This document shows, piece after piece, positions 1 through 12,893 of a stretch of 64,000 nt of DNA. The position numbers and the translations under genes were made by a program. Position 1 is the stretch's first letter. Every line of letters begins with the position of its first letter. Source of the stretch: Agreia sp. COWG (lineage in GTDB: Bacteria; Actinomycetota; Actinomycetes; Actinomycetales; Microbacteriaceae); the NCBI RefSeq assembly GCF_904528075.1, contig NZ_LR882035.1, positions 1,550,001 through 1,614,000 on the forward strand. Direction: 5' to 3'. A model generated the notes under the pieces. That model saw only the letters and a program-made list of their open reading frames with translations, ran no database searches and had not been told where the DNA came from.

Positions 1-366
1 CGGACCGGCGAGCACGACCAGACAGGCGCCCGACTCGTCACCCGAGAACGGCGCGCGCTTCGCCAGATACGCCCCGAGACGGTCGCGCTGGAGCGCACCG
101 AGACCGCCGAGGCGTTTGCTCGGCGAGATGGACAGACGCTCGATGACCCGTTCGATGCGGATCTTGCCGAGGCCCGGGATGCCCTGCAGCAGCTCGGTGA
201 CCCGCATTCCGGCCTCCAGGCTCTCGGGATGCGTCGTCGCACGCTCGAGCACGCCGGTCGCACTGCGTCGCCCCTCGGACACCGCCTTCTTGATGGCGGC
301 CCTCGCCCGGCGCGCGGCGATCGCCGCGCGCGAGCCGGCGGCGCGGTCGACCTCGGGCACGGTCAC
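1..366 (-). CDS. gmk: Integration host factor MihF fused in frame to guanylate kinase (5' part only)
   Basis: The reading frame opens at GTG (366-364) and runs without a stop to the window edge, so only the first 122 codons are visible. Residues 1 to about 100 look like actinobacterial integration host factor (MihF): an Arg/Ala-rich helix, then GIPGIGKIRIERVIE and the conserved KRLGGLG near residue 85. Without a stop, the frame then reads LVVLAGP at the window edge, which is how the P-loop strand of guanylate kinase begins. The protein is therefore expected to be a MihF-Gmk fusion: a nucleoid/DNA-binding module joined to the GMP-to-GDP kinase. The start overlaps the pyrF stop (GTGA), so it is the last visible gene of the pyr operon. 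The kinase domain itself lies outside the window, so the Gmk assignment rests on about seven residues and on gene order. Confidence 0.75.
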   Translation of the reverse strand, partial: MTVPEVDRAAGSRAAIAARRARAAIKKAVSEGRRSATGVLERATTHPESLEAGMRVTELLQGIPGLGKIRIERVIERLSISPSKRLGGLGALQRDRLGAYLAKRAPFSGDESGACLVVLAGP

Positions 367-1252
367 GACAGCGCTCCGGCCAGCTCGCTCGCCTGCTGGG
401 AGAGCGCGTCGCGCAGCTTCGCCGGACCGGCCGCCAGGGCTGCCCGTGACGTGCTCACGATGGTGGAGGCGACCAGGGGGCCGAAGACCGTGCGCGCGTC
501 ACCGAAGGTGGCACCCTGGTGACCGAAGCCCGGCGCGAGGACGGGCAGGAGTGGCCTCGACTCGCCGAGGGAGTGGACATCGACACCGTAGTCGAGAAGA
601 TTCTTCGTAGCTCCGAGCACGACTCCGATGCTACCGACTGGTGCCGACACCAAATGCGCGCCAGCGGATCGTGCACGGTTGTAGTCGTCGAGTTCCGCGG
701 CGACGAGTCCGGCAACGGTCGAGCCGGTACGGTTGCCCTCGGCCACCAGCGACGACTGGACAGCGAGCGATTCAGGGTTCGACGTCGCAGCGAGGACGAA
801 CGCGCCCTTGCCGTGCCGGGACGCCAGATCGAAGACGCCGTGCAGCGAGCCCGTTCCCGTATACGCGGCGAGCGTGACGGCATCCGCCTCGAGCGGCGAA
901 CCGGGTTCGAGCCAGGCCGCGCCGTATGCATCGACACTCGAGCCGATGTCGCCTCGCTTTGCATCCGCGATCACGATCAGCGAGCTCTCCCTCGCGGCCG
1001 TGAGAACATCCTCCAGCGCCGCGTATCCCGCCGAACCGAAGCGTTCGAAGAACGCGATCTGCGGCTTGACGATTCCCACGACACCGACCGCTGAGTCGAC
1101 GACCCTGAGCCCGAATTCGCGCAGGCCGGCAGGCGAGTTGTCGAGGCCCCAGGCATCCAGCAGGTGATCGTGTGGATCGATGCCGACGCACAGGTGGCCG
1201 AGACCGTCGAAGACGTCGCGCAATCGCTGGCCGAACGGCGCCACGGGCCGCG

Positions 1253-1256
<4 letters not shown>
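363..1256 (-). CDS. pyrF: Orotidine 5'-phosphate decarboxylase
   Basis: This enzyme carries out the last step of de novo UMP synthesis, OMP to UMP plus CO2. At 297 aa it matches the longer type 2 family common in actinobacteria rather than the roughly 230-aa E. coli type. The catalytic motif [13 protein letters not shown] (Asp-x-Lys-x-x-Asp) is present near residue 95. The C-terminal part has a glycine-rich APGFGHQGA segment expected for phosphate binding. It starts at GTG (1256), overlapping the carB stop as GTGA, and its own stop overlaps the next gene in the same way, so translation is probably coupled along the operon. Confidence 0.96.
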
Positions 1257-4545
<3,289 letters not shown>

Positions 4546-4546
<1 letters not shown>

Positions 4547-5727
4547 TACTGGTTCTCCCCATCGATGATGTTGTGGATTTCTGTCTCGGACTCGCCCGCG
4601 TTGATCGCGAGCACCATGTCTCGGAATCGGTCGAAGAGGTACATCGAGTCGTGGGGACCGGACGCGGCCTCCGGGTGGTACTGCACACTGAAGGCGTCGA
4701 TGTCGAGGCAGCGGATGCCCTCTACGACGTTGTCGTTGAGGCTCAGGTGGCTGACTTCGACCCGGCCGAAGCCCGCCGGGCTGTCGATGATGCCCTCGCG
4801 CGGCGCATCCACGGCGAAGCCATGGTTCTGGCTGGTGATCTCGACGCGACCCGTGGACTTGTCGAGCACGGGCTGGTTGATGCCTCGGTGACCGAAGGGC
4901 AGCTTGTACGTTCCGAAACCGAGGGCCCTGCCGAGCAGCTGGTTGCCGAAGCAGATGCCGAAGTACGGGATCTTCTGGTTGAGCACATCGCGCAGCAGCT
5001 GCACGTGGCGCTCGGATGCCTCGGGGTCGCCGGGGCCGTTGGAGTAGAAGAGGGCGCTCGGCGCGAGGGCCACGACCTCCTCGGTCGTGATCGACTCCGG
5101 CAGCACGATCACGTCGAAGCCCCGCTCCGACAGGTAGCGCAGCGTCGAGGTCTTGACGCCGAGGTCGAGCACGGCGACGCTGCCGACGCGCTCCCCCACC
5201 GCCTCGATCGTGTACTTCTCGTGAGTCGAGACCTCGCTCGAGAGGTTGCGGCCCGCCATATCTTCTGCGCCTTGCACGATGGAGAGCTGCTCCGAGTCGC
5301 TGAGTTCGAAATCTGCGCCCGAGAAGATGCCGGCGCGCATGGCACCGAGCGAGCGCAGGTGCCTCGTGATCGCGCGGGTGTCGACGCCGGAGATTCCTAC
5401 GATTCCGCCCGCGGTCAGGTCGTCATCGAGGCTGCGCGTCGCACGGAAGTTCGACACGACGCGGGAGGGGTCGCGCACGACGTAGCCGGCGACCCAGATC
5501 TTGGACGACTCCAGGTCTTCGTCGTTCGTGCCCGTATTACCGATGTGCGGGGCTGTCTGCAGCACGATCTGCCCGGCGTACGAGGGGTCGCTCAGGGTCT
5601 CCTGGTAGCCCGTCATTCCGGTGGCGAAGACGGCCTCGCCCAGCGTGCGGCCGCGGGCTCCGTAGGCGCGCCCCGAGTAGCGCTTGCCGTCTTCTAAGAC
5701 GAGTACGGCCGGTTCTGACAAGATCAC
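4546..5727 (-). CDS. carA: Carbamoyl-phosphate synthase small (glutamine amidotransferase) subunit
   Basis: At 393 aa this subunit hydrolyses glutamine and channels ammonia to CarB. The N-terminal half (1-180) is the CarA-specific domain. The C-terminal half is a class I glutamine amidotransferase with SNGPGDP at about 229-235, the nucleophile Cys259 in GICFGNQ, and the His351/Glu353 pair in QYHPEA. The nucleophile elbow reads GICFGNQ instead of the textbook GICLGHQ; the catalytic residues are intact. GTG start at 5727 overlaps the stop of the upstream membrane protein gene (GTGA). Confidence 0.97.
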
Positions 5728-6272
5728 GAGAGGGATCCTTCCTGGTCGGGCTGGGTGGTGCCGTCGATGGGCATAAGTGTGGAGACGGCCTCGATGAGGC
5801 GTGAACTCTGGGCGGGGTTCTCGATGCGCACGAAGCTCTCGACCTGCGCGGCCGGAGTCTCCTCGGCGGATTCGAGGGTCCAGTCGAGGCGCACCATTCC
5901 GCCCTGCTCGACCACGCGGTCGATAGTCCAGGTCGACGTGCCCACGGAGCGGAGTCGGTCTGCCGCGATGAAGACCTGGGGTTCGCCGGTGACAGCGATC
6001 AGAACGCCGGCATCGAAGACAGAGACGGTGACGCGCCCCCGAAAGCCGAGGCCGGGCAGCACGACCCGGTCGAGCGGCGCACCGGATGTCGTGGTCGACA
6101 CATACAGGCCGGTGACGGCCAGTCTCAGCTCGCCCAGGGTGTCGCCGTCGGGGACCGCCGCGAGAAAGAGCGCCGACTGTCGACGGGCGCGCGACCGCCA
6201 GCCGAGGACCATCAGGACGAGCAGTCCGAGGAGGCCGACGAGGATGATCGATCCAGGAAGCACCCTATCCAC
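5724..6272 (-). CDS. PH-like membrane protein of the pyr operon
   Basis: 182 aa from GTG 6272, chosen because it overlaps the pyrC stop by 8 bases; a longer frame up to 6326 lies inside pyrC. One transmembrane helix sits at residues 5-25 ([18 protein letters not shown]), followed by an Arg-rich cytoplasmic turn and a beta-rich domain with the pattern [11 protein letters not shown]...[26 protein letters not shown] comparable membrane protein sits between pyrC and carA in mycobacteria (Rv1382 position), so the context is conserved, but its role is unknown. It is coupled to both neighbours by overlaps, so it is made with the pyrimidine enzymes. Confidence 0.8.
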   Translation of the reverse strand: MDRVLPGSIILVGLLGLLVLMVLGWRSRARRQSALFLAAVPDGDTLGELRLAVTGLYVSTTTSGAPLDRVVLPGLGFRGRVTVSVFDAGVLIAVTGEPQVFIAADRLRSVGTSTWTIDRVVEQGGMVRLDWTLESAEETPAAQVESFVRIENPAQSSRLIEAVSTLMPIDGTTQPDQEGSLS

Positions 6273-7605
6273 GAGACCCCCTCCACCCGTTGGCTGCCGC
6301 AGCCACCGAGGCCGCGTCGATGACATCGCCGTCGCGCACCGTGTCGTAGCCGTCGTGCATGGTGTGCCGAACGGAGCCGGGCAGCGTCATGCCGAGATAG
6401 GGCGAGTTGTGGCTCTTGCCAGCGAGCCGATGCACCCCGAACGTGCTCGTCGAGTTCGGATCGACCAGGGTGAGGTTCGCGCTCGCGCCGACCTCGAACG
6501 AGTGGCTGTGCGAGGCCAGCCGGCCGATCTCTGCCGGAGTGTGCGACAGCACCCTGGCCACGTCCGACCAGCCGAACAGGCCAGAGTCGACCATGGCGGC
6601 CTGCACGACCGAGAGGGCGGACTCGAGACCGACCATGCCGAACGATGCGTGATCCCACTCGCACTGTTTCGACTCCTCCGGGTGCGGGGCGTGGTCGGTA
6701 GCGATGATGTCGATGGTGCCGTCGGCGAGCCCCTCGCGGAGTGCCCGCACATCCTCGTCGCGGCGCAGCGGCGGGTTCACCTTGTAGCGGGCGTCGTAGC
6801 TGCGGATGAGCTCCTCGGTGAGGAGCAGATGATGCGGTGTCACCTCGGCGGTGATCTGGATGCCGCGGGCCTTCGCCCAGCGCACCACATCGACGCTGCC
6901 GGCGGTGGAGAGGTGGCAGATATGCAGTCGCGCGCCCACGTGCTCTGCCAGCAGCACGTCGCGGGCGATGATCGATTCCTCCGCGACGGCGGGCCAGCCC
7001 TTCAGGCCGAGCTCGCTCGAGAGTGCACCTTCGTTCATCTGGGCGTTCTCGGTCAGACGGGGATCCTGCGCGTGCTGCGCGACGACGCCGTCGAACGTCT
7101 TCACGTATTCGAGGGCGCGGCGCATGAGCAGGGAATCGTGCACGCACTTGCCGTCGTCACTGAAGACGCGCACGGCCGCCCTGGACTGTGCCATGGCGCC
7201 GATCTCCGACAGCCGCTCCCCCGCCAGGCCCACGGTGACCGCGCCGATGGGGCGCACCGTGGCGTAGCCGGCGCTCTCGCCGAGCGCCTGCACCTGCTCG
7301 ACGACGCCGGCGGTGTCGGAGACGGGCATGGTGTTGGCCATCGCGAAGACGGCGGTGAAGCCGCCGGCGGCGGCGGCCCTCGAGCCCGACAGCACGGTCT
7401 CGCTCTGCTCGAATCCCGGCTCGCGAAGATGGGTGTGCAGATCGACGAGGCCCGGCAGCGCGACCAGGCCGTCGGCATCCACGATGCTCGCGCCGCTCGG
7501 TGCGCTCAGGGAGCCGCCCCTCTCGGTGATGACTCCCTCGGAGACGAGGATGTCCGAGCGCGTGCCGTCGGGGAGCGTCGCTGCCCGGATGAGGGTGGTT
7601 GTCAT
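6265..7605 (-). CDS. pyrC: Dihydroorotase
   Basis: 446 aa, class I (PyrC type of Gram-positives). It cyclises N-carbamoyl-aspartate to dihydroorotate. Zinc-binding motifs are present: [10 protein letters not shown] near residue 55, His in GVVAQHAQD, His in [10 protein letters not shown], and ATDHAPHP near residue 304 carrying the catalytic Asp. ATG start at 7605 overlaps the pyrB stop (ATGA). All catalytic motifs are intact, so this is not the inactive partner type found in some ATCase complexes. Confidence 0.97.
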   Translation of the reverse strand: MTTTLIRAATLPDGTRSDILVSEGVITERGGSLSAPSGASIVDADGLVALPGLVDLHTHLREPGFEQSETVLSGSRAAAAGGFTAVFAMANTMPVSDTAGVVEQVQALGESAGYATVRPIGAVTVGLAGERLSEIGAMAQSRAAVRVFSDDGKCVHDSLLMRRALEYVKTFDGVVAQHAQDPRLTENAQMNEGALSSELGLKGWPAVAEESIIARDVLLAEHVGARLHICHLSTAGSVDVVRWAKARGIQITAEVTPHHLLLTEELIRSYDARYKVNPPLRRDEDVRALREGLADGTIDIIATDHAPHPEESKQCEWDHASFGMVGLESALSVVQAAMVDSGLFGWSDVARVLSHTPAEIGRLASHSHSFEVGASANLTLVDPNSTSTFGVHRLAGKSHNSPYLGMTLPGSVRHTMHDGYDTVRDGDVIDAASVAAAANGWRGSRG

Positions 7606-8558
7606 GATCTGGTCTCCCGGTCGCCGGACAGCAGTGAGTACAAAACGGCCATGCGGATCGACACCCCGTTCGCCACCTGTTCGATCACGGTGGACCGAGC
7701 GGAATCGGCGGCTCGGGAGGAGATCTCGAGCCCGCGGTTCATAGGGCCGGGGTGCATCACAATGCTATCGGGGCGCAGCGAGTCGAGACGCTCGTCGTCG
7801 AGCCCCCAGAGCCGCGAGTATTCGCGCGTGGTGGGAAAGAACGCCGCGTTCATCCGCTCCTGTTGGATGCGCAGCATCATCACCACGTCGGGCCTCACCT
7901 CAGCGAGGGCCGCATCGAGGTCGTAGCGCACCTCGACCGGCCACGATCCCACCCCGACCGGTACCAGGGTCGCGGGGGCGACGAAGGTGACGGAGGCACC
8001 GAGGGTCTTGAGCAGCCAGAGATTCGAGCGGGCGACCCTGGAGTGCAGCACGTCGCCGACGATCATGACCGTGACGCCGTCGAGGTCGCGGCCGCGGGCC
8101 GCATCGCCGTGCAGGCGCCTGCGCATCGTGAAGGCGTCGAGCAGTGCCTGGGTCGGATGCTCATGGGTTCCGTCCCCGGCATTGACTACACCCGCGTCGA
8201 TCCAGCCGCTCTGGGCGAGAACCTGCGGGGACCCACTCGCGGAATGCCGGATGACGACCCCGTCGGCACCCATGGCGGCCAGGGTCTGCGCCGTGTCCTT
8301 CAGGCTCTCGCCCTTCGAGACGCTCGACCCCTTGGCCGAGAAGTTGATGACGTCTGCAGAAAGCCGCTTGGCCGCGACCTCGAACGACGTGCGGGTGCGG
8401 GTCGAGTCCTCGAAGAAGAGGTTCACGACCGTCTTTCCCCGCAGCGTCGGCAGCTTCTTGACCTCGCGGTTCTGCACCTCGCTCATGTCCTCGGCGATGT
8501 CGAGCAGGCCGATGGCGTCGTCGTAGGCGAGATCTTTCGTCGAGAGCAGGTGCCTCAC
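7602..8558 (-). CDS. pyrB: Aspartate carbamoyltransferase catalytic chain
   Basis: 318 aa. It condenses carbamoyl phosphate with aspartate. The carbamoyl-phosphate site [11 protein letters not shown] is at about 50-60 and [11 protein letters not shown] is near 138; the C-terminal aspartate domain follows. No pyrI regulatory chain is nearby, as expected for this group. GTG start at 8558 overlaps the pyrR stop (GTGA). Confidence 0.97.
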   Translation of the reverse strand: MRHLLSTKDLAYDDAIGLLDIAEDMSEVQNREVKKLPTLRGKTVVNLFFEDSTRTRTSFEVAAKRLSADVINFSAKGSSVSKGESLKDTAQTLAAMGADGVVIRHSASGSPQVLAQSGWIDAGVVNAGDGTHEHPTQALLDAFTMRRRLHGDAARGRDLDGVTVMIVGDVLHSRVARSNLWLLKTLGASVTFVAPATLVPVGVGSWPVEVRYDLDAALAEVRPDVVMMLRIQQERMNAAFFPTTREYSRLWGLDDERLDSLRPDSIVMHPGPMNRGLEISSRAADSARSTVIEQVANGVSIRMAVLYSLLSGDRETRS

Positions 8559-9106
8559 AGTGCCTCCCCCCGAGCCTGATCGATGCTGACCTCTTCGGCG
8601 CCGTCGATCTCGTTCAACCGCACGTTGATCCGCTCGTCTGTCGAGGAGGGGAGGTTCTTGCCCACGAAATCCGCGCGGATGGGTAACTCTCTGTGGCCCC
8701 GGTCGACCAGCACGGCGAGGCGCACGGCGCGGGGTCGTCCGAGGTCTCCGATCGCATCCAGGGCTGCCCTGATCGTTCGACCGGAGTAGAGCACGTCGTC
8801 GACGAGCACGACGGTCTTGCCGTCGAGGCCCCCAGAGGGAATTCGTGTTCGGTGCGTGGCTCTGATGGGGTTGCGAGCGAGGTCATCGCGGTACATCGTC
8901 ACGTCGATCGAGCCCGCGAGTTCTTCTGCCGCCCCTGGCTCGATGGCACGAATCAGCCCCGCGAGCCTGTCGGCGAGGAGAACGCCTCTCGTGGGAATAC
9001 CGAGAAGCACCAGGTCATCTGCACCCCGGTTGGATTCGAGGATCTCGTGGGAGATCCGAGTCAACGCCCGGGCAATGTCAGTCTCGTGCAGCACAGTACG
9101 AGCCAC
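8555..9106 (-). CDS. pyrR: Bifunctional pyr operon regulator / uracil phosphoribosyltransferase
   Basis: 183 aa. It has the PRTase fold with the PRPP loop [20 protein letters not shown] near residues 98-117. PyrR binds pyr mRNA when UMP is high, and may have weak uracil PRTase activity. It is the first gene of the operon. The GTG start at 9106 is preceded by a strong AAGGAGGT Shine-Dalgarno (about 9115-9122), which sits directly downstream of a PyrR-binding-like sequence. That suggests the protein represses its own translation and, through the overlaps, that of the genes behind it. Confidence 0.96.
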   Translation of the reverse strand: MARTVLHETDIARALTRISHEILESNRGADDLVLLGIPTRGVLLADRLAGLIRAIEPGAAEELAGSIDVTMYRDDLARNPIRATHRTRIPSGGLDGKTVVLVDDVLYSGRTIRAALDAIGDLGRPRAVRLAVLVDRGHRELPIRADFVGKNLPSSTDERINVRLNEIDGAEEVSIDQARGEAL

Positions 9107-9108
9107 GG

Positions 9109-9139
9109 TCCTGACCTCCTTCCCCGCCTCTCTGGACGG
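9109..9139 (-). promoter_or_regulatory. Candidate PyrR-binding leader element overlapping the pyrR ribosome-binding site
   Basis: On the minus strand the leader reads CCGTCCAGAGAGGCGGGG, immediately followed by AAGGAGGTCAGGACC and the GTG start. TCCAGAGAGGC matches the conserved loop sequence bound by PyrR in Bacillus pyr attenuators (UCCAGAGAGGCU). GTCC at its 5' side can also pair with GGAC just before the start codon, enclosing the Shine-Dalgarno. No terminator follows, so translational repression, as known for mycobacterial PyrR, is more likely than attenuation. Inference from sequence match only. Confidence 0.65.
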
Positions 9140-9142
9140 AAC

Positions 9143-9171
9143 ATTAAAGGATGTCTACGACCGATCAGCAA
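9143..9171 (-). promoter_or_regulatory. Promoter of the pyr operon
   Basis: On the minus strand a TTGCTG -35 box (9171-9166) and a TTTAAT -10 box (9148-9143) are separated by exactly 17 bases. Transcription would start near 9136, leaving a leader of only about 30 nt that begins almost at the PyrR-like motif. It lies in the 94-bp gap between nusB and pyrR. Confidence 0.6.
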
Positions 9172-9200
9172 CCGGCCGGATCCGACACTAGCAGGTGCTT

Positions 9201-9620
9201 CTACGCAACACCCTTGGACTGGTGCACGCGACCCAGGATTCCATTCAGGAAGCTTCCCGAGTCGTCGGTGCTGAGCAGGTTCGCGGCCTCGACGGCCTCG
9301 TTGATGGCAACCCCGTCGGGCACGCCGTCGTTGAAGAGCACCTCCCAGATGCCGATGCGCAGGAGGGCCCTGTCGATGATGGGCATGCGGGCCAGTGTCC
9401 AGCCCTGCGAGTAGGTCTCGATGAGTTCGTCGATCTCGTCACCATGGTCGACGATGCCGTCGATGATCTCCCTGGCGTAGAGCCAGGAGGCCTCGCGGGC
9501 AGGCTCGCTCACGGCCCTTGTGGCCTCGGCGGCCAGGGCCTCGTTGATCGAGATCTGCCTCACATCGGCGGCGTAGAGCACGTCAAGTGCGCGCTTTCGT
9601 GCTTTGGTGCGTGCGCTCAT
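9201..9620 (-). CDS. nusB: Transcription antitermination factor NusB
   Basis: 139 aa, all-helical NusB family. SARTKARKRALDVLYAADVR at the N-terminus is the typical Arg-rich helix, and the C-terminal segment with IGIWEVLFNDGVPDGVAINEAVEAA is the family signature. With NusE (S10) it binds boxA RNA during rRNA transcription. It follows efp by 18 bases, an arrangement shared by many actinobacteria, and ends just before the pyr promoter. Confidence 0.96.
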   Translation of the reverse strand: MSARTKARKRALDVLYAADVRQISINEALAAEATRAVSEPAREASWLYAREIIDGIVDHGDEIDELIETYSQGWTLARMPIIDRALLRIGIWEVLFNDGVPDGVAINEAVEAANLLSTDDSGSFLNGILGRVHQSKGVA

Positions 9621-9638
9621 TCGGCGGTACCGCCCGGG

Positions 9639-10202
9639 TCAGTCGTTCACGCGGCCGAGGTAGTCCCCGGTGCGTGTGTCGACCTTGACGCGCGTACCCT
9701 GCTCGAGGAACAACGGCACCTGAATCTGGTAACCGGTCTCGACGGTGGCCGGCTTCGTTCCACCTGTCGAGCGGTCGCCTTGCAGGCCCGGCTCTGTGTA
9801 GGTGATCTCGAGGGTGACCGACGCGGGCAGCTCGACGTAGAGCGGGAGTCCCTCGTTCAGCGCCACCGTCACGGCCTGGTTCTCGAGCATGAAGTTGGCT
9901 GCATCGCCCACGACCGCTTCGGTGACCGTGATCTGGTCGTAGTCCGCGGTGTCCATGAAGACGAAGTCATTGCCTTCTTTGTAGAGATACGTGAAGTCAC
10001 GGCGATCGACGTTGGCCGTCTCGATCTTGGCACCGGCGTTGAACGTCTTGTCGACGACCTTGCCCGTGAGCACGTTCTTCATCTTGGTACGAACGAAGGC
10101 TCCACCCTTGCCGGGCTTGACGTGTTGGAAGTCGATGACGGCCCAGAGCTGGCCGTCGATCTTGAGGACGGCGCCGTTTCTGATGTCGCTGGTTGAAGCC
10201 AT
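9639..10202 (-). CDS. efp: Translation elongation factor P
   Basis: 187 aa, with three beta-barrel domains. EF-P relieves ribosome stalling at polyproline. The tip loop reads [10 protein letters not shown] with Lys about residue 33, the position modified in other bacteria; no modification genes are nearby. The C-terminal GDYLGRVND matches the family end. It is read from ATG 10202, preceded by a run of T residues and a weak GGAAC, and is probably co-transcribed with nusB. Confidence 0.97.
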   Translation of the reverse strand: MASTSDIRNGAVLKIDGQLWAVIDFQHVKPGKGGAFVRTKMKNVLTGKVVDKTFNAGAKIETANVDRRDFTYLYKEGNDFVFMDTADYDQITVTEAVVGDAANFMLENQAVTVALNEGLPLYVELPASVTLEITYTEPGLQGDRSTGGTKPATVETGYQIQVPLFLEQGTRVKVDTRTGDYLGRVND

Positions 10203-10267
10203 GAAAAAACTGTTCCGTTCGATTCAGAGTCGTTCGGGCGCGCGGTTCGGCCCAAAGGGAGAGTGTA

Positions 10268-10286
10268 CCCCGCCGTGCGGGCGGGG
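10268..10286 (-). terminator. GC hairpin after aroQ, possible weak terminator
   Basis: The stem CCCCGCC / GGCGGGG (7 bp) with a 5-nt loop lies 4 bases beyond the aroQ stop and 66 bases before efp. There is no U-run on the minus strand, so it may only attenuate or mark the 3' end. Confidence 0.4.
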
Positions 10287-10289
10287 CTT

Positions 10290-10724
10290 CTACAGGCCGA
10301 TGATGGCTCGAAGCGCCAGGCGGTAGGAGTCGAAGCCGAAGCCGGCGATGACCCCGGTCGCGATGCCGGAGATGACGCTCGTGTGCCTGAACTCCTCGCG
10401 GGCGTGGGGGTTCGAGATGTGCACCTCGATCAGCGGGACGCCGGCCTTCGTGACGAGGGCGGCGGCGTCGCGCAGACCGTAGCTGTAGTGCGTGAATGCC
10501 GCGGGGTTCAGGATGACCGGGCTCGCGGCGTCGACCGCCGAGTGCAACCACCGTATGAGCTCGCCCTCGTCGTCGGTCTGGCGCAGATCGATGGTGGCGG
10601 ATGCTCCAGCGTCGCTCTCGAGGATCGCCCGCAGCGCATCGATGTCCTGCGCCCCGTAGACATCGGGTTCGCGGCTGCCGAGGCGCCCCAGGTTGGGTCC
10701 GTTCAGAACAAGAACAGTGGTCAT
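10290..10724 (-). CDS. aroQ: 3-dehydroquinate dehydratase, type II
   Basis: 144 aa, the small dodecameric type. It dehydrates 3-dehydroquinate to 3-dehydroshikimate. The N-terminus [20 protein letters not shown] carries the signature, with the flexible lid and the catalytic Tyr (about residue 24). [18 protein letters not shown] and VEVHISN-like [15 protein letters not shown] follow with the conserved His and Asn. It belongs to the aroE-aroC-aroK-aroB-aroQ cluster but is separated from aroB by one hypothetical gene. Confidence 0.96.
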   Translation of the reverse strand: MTTVLVLNGPNLGRLGSREPDVYGAQDIDALRAILESDAGASATIDLRQTDDEGELIRWLHSAVDAASPVILNPAAFTHYSYGLRDAAALVTKAGVPLIEVHISNPHAREEFRHTSVISGIATGVIAGFGFDSYRLALRAIIGL

Positions 10725-10765
10725 GACGCCCTACTCTAGCGATGCGGATGCCCCGTGAGGCTCCG

Positions 10766-11197
10766 TCAGCGGTGCTGCGGTGAGCTGGGCTTCATCATGC
10801 GAAGACCGTCGCTCGACACGAGATAGATACCGAACAGGGCGACGTGCTCTGTCATGGCGGCGTCGTGCAGTCCGTCTGCCCACAACTCGTCGAAGCCGTG
10901 CGGCGCCGCGTCTCCGGGGCGTTCGAGGGCCAACAGGATGCTGCCTGACTGCGCATGAGCGTCGAGCACGGATCCGAGGCCCGCGACGATCACTCGAAGG
11001 TCGTCGGCAGAGGGGGTGACAGGAATGCCGTCGATGGGAATGAGTACGGGCAACGGTCGACCTGACGTGTCGAGGAAAAATGCCCAGAGCTGACGCCGGA
11101 GCGCCGGGCCGAGCATGCCCGCGAGCATGGCGCGCGCATCGGGATCGTTGGTGATCAGGGCATCCGGGCTGGGTGGCGATGGGGTGAACGATGTCAT
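10766..11197 (-). CDS. Conserved hypothetical protein between aroB and aroQ
   Basis: 143 aa, soluble, with no signal peptide or transmembrane segment. The body has an alpha/beta pattern, for example RQLWAFFLDTSGRPLPVLIPIDGIP followed by LGSVLDAHAQSGSILLALERPGDA, and ends in a Pro/Ser tail. I do not recognise the family. Codon use is like its neighbours and the frame is open from ATG 11197, but the Shine-Dalgarno is weak (CTGGCGGA). Its place within the aro cluster suggests co-transcription, not function. Confidence 0.7.
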   Translation of the reverse strand: MTSFTPSPPSPDALITNDPDARAMLAGMLGPALRRQLWAFFLDTSGRPLPVLIPIDGIPVTPSADDLRVIVAGLGSVLDAHAQSGSILLALERPGDAAPHGFDELWADGLHDAAMTEHVALFGIYLVSSDGLRMMKPSSPQHR

Positions 11198-11291
11198 TCC
11201 GCCAGCGTGCCGAAGAATCTGCCGCTGACCCGCGATCTGTCCACAGCCAGGGCTAGAGCCCCCTCACAGGCCGGCCCGCTGATGATCTTCT

Positions 11292-12377
11292 CTAGGAGCC
11301 GATCTCCTGGTAGGCGGCGAACAGCAGCGCCGTCTCGGGACCGGCGAGCACGGATGGCTTCGCGAGGTCGTCGAGCACGATGAAGCGCAGCATTCCCGCG
11401 CGCGCCTTCTTGTCGCGCTGCATGGTGGCGAGGAGTGTCTGCCAGCGGCCGACGGGGTACGACACGGGCAGTGTGAGCAGGGTGAGGATGCGGCGGTGCC
11501 TGTCGACGATCTCGTCGCTGAGCGACCCCGTCAGCCGGCCCAACTCCGCGGCGAAGACCATTCCCACCGACACGGCCGCTCCGTGACGCCACTGGTAGCG
11601 CTCCGCGTGCTCGATCGCATGGCCGAGCGTGTGCCCGTAGTTGAGGATCTCGCGGAGGCCCTTCTCGGTGAAGTCCTCCCCCACGACCCGCGCCTTCATG
11701 GCGATGGAGAGCTCGACGACGCGGCGGAACTCCGGGGTAGACGGGTCTGTAGCCCTGTCGACATCTGCCTCGATGATGTCGAGGATCTCCGGTTCGGCGA
11801 TGAATCCGGCCTTCACGATCTCGGCGAAGCCGGCAAGGATCTCGTTGCGTGGCAGGGTGTCGAACGTGTCGAGGTCTCCGACCACCGCACCGGGGGCGTA
11901 GAAGGTGCCAACGAGGTTCTTGCCCTCGGCCGTGTTGATTCCATTCTTGCCGCCGACGGCGGCGTCGACGAGTCCCAGCACAGACGTGGGAACCTGGACG
12001 AGTCGGACCCCACGCAACCAGGTGGCGGCCACGAATCCGGCGAGGTCGGTGATGGCCCCTCCGCCGAAGCCGATCACCGCATCCGATCTGGTGAAGTCAC
12101 TCTGACCCATGACCTGCCAGCAGAATGCCGCCACCTCGACGCGCTTGGCCTGCTCCGCGTCGGGAACCTCGGCGAGCAGCACTTCGTAGCGACCGAGGAG
12201 GCTCTCGCGCATCGCGGCCGCCTTGGCGGCCAGGGTCGGCGCGTGCACGATCAGAACCTTGCGAACCCCCTGGCCGAGGTGCTCCGACAGATCGTCGACC
12301 AGGCCTCGGCCGATCACGACGTCGTACGGGTCTACTCCTTTGACGGGAATGCGGGTGGCTGCAACGGCGTCGCTCAT
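11292..12377 (-). CDS. aroB: 3-dehydroquinate synthase
   Basis: 361 aa. It converts DAHP to 3-dehydroquinate and needs NAD and a divalent metal. Visible motifs are the NAD-binding GGGAITDLAGFVAATWLRG (about 104-122), the substrate-binding PTSVLGLVDAAVGGKNGIN, and metal ligands in LNYGHTLGHAIEH. The ATG start at 12377 overlaps the aroK stop (ATGA). Confidence 0.97.
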   Translation of the reverse strand: MSDAVAATRIPVKGVDPYDVVIGRGLVDDLSEHLGQGVRKVLIVHAPTLAAKAAAMRESLLGRYEVLLAEVPDAEQAKRVEVAAFCWQVMGQSDFTRSDAVIGFGGGAITDLAGFVAATWLRGVRLVQVPTSVLGLVDAAVGGKNGINTAEGKNLVGTFYAPGAVVGDLDTFDTLPRNEILAGFAEIVKAGFIAEPEILDIIEADVDRATDPSTPEFRRVVELSIAMKARVVGEDFTEKGLREILNYGHTLGHAIEHAERYQWRHGAAVSVGMVFAAELGRLTGSLSDEIVDRHRRILTLLTLPVSYPVGRWQTLLATMQRDKKARAGMLRFIVLDDLAKPSVLAGPETALLFAAYQEIGS

Positions 12378-12880
12378 GACGGATCCTTCGAAGGGTGATG
12401 GTGGCGGGCCCAGTCGGCGATCTCGTGCGCGATGTGCTCAGTGGGGCGGTTGGAGGTGTCGAAACTGGCGTCGGCGAGTGAGGAGTACAGCTGGCTGCGC
12501 GCGTCGACGAGAGCCTGCCATGCCTCGATCGAGGTCACGAGAGGTCGCTTGCCGCCTGCCAGCCGGGTGCCGACGGCGTCGGCGTCGACGGTGAGCAGTA
12601 CCACGGGTACCGACGCGATATCGCGCTGGGTGGCCTCGTCGAGAACGGCGCCGCCTCCGAACGCGATGACGCCGTCTGTCTCCAGAGCTCGAGCGACGGC
12701 CGCTCGCTCGAGGGCGCGGAAGTGTGCCTCGCCGTGGCTGGCGAAGATGTCGGAGATCGCGCCGTGCTCACGAACGACCAGGGTGTCCGTGTCGGTGAAC
12801 GGCACCCCCAGCGTGCGTGCCAGTTTCTTGCCGATCCGAGACTTGCCCGAGGCCGGGGCTCCGATCAGAACGATGCGCAT
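12374..12880 (-). CDS. aroK: Shikimate kinase
   Basis: 168 aa. It phosphorylates shikimate at O3 with ATP. Walker A reads GAPASGKSRIGKKLA from residue 7; Asp in FTDTDT and the GGG motif in IAFGGGAVL bind shikimate; RPLV lies in the lid region. Starts ATG 12880, 13 bases after aroC ends. Confidence 0.95.
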   Translation of the reverse strand: MRIVLIGAPASGKSRIGKKLARTLGVPFTDTDTLVVREHGAISDIFASHGEAHFRALERAAVARALETDGVIAFGGGAVLDEATQRDIASVPVVLLTVDADAVGTRLAGGKRPLVTSIEAWQALVDARSQLYSSLADASFDTSNRPTEHIAHEIADWARHHHPSKDPS

Positions 12881-12893
12881 GACCGACAGGATG

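Noticed and set aside
9107..9200. PyrR attenuator with antiterminator and terminator in the pyrR leader
   Set aside because: No terminator hairpin with a T-run exists in the 94-bp gap and the predicted leader is too short for one.
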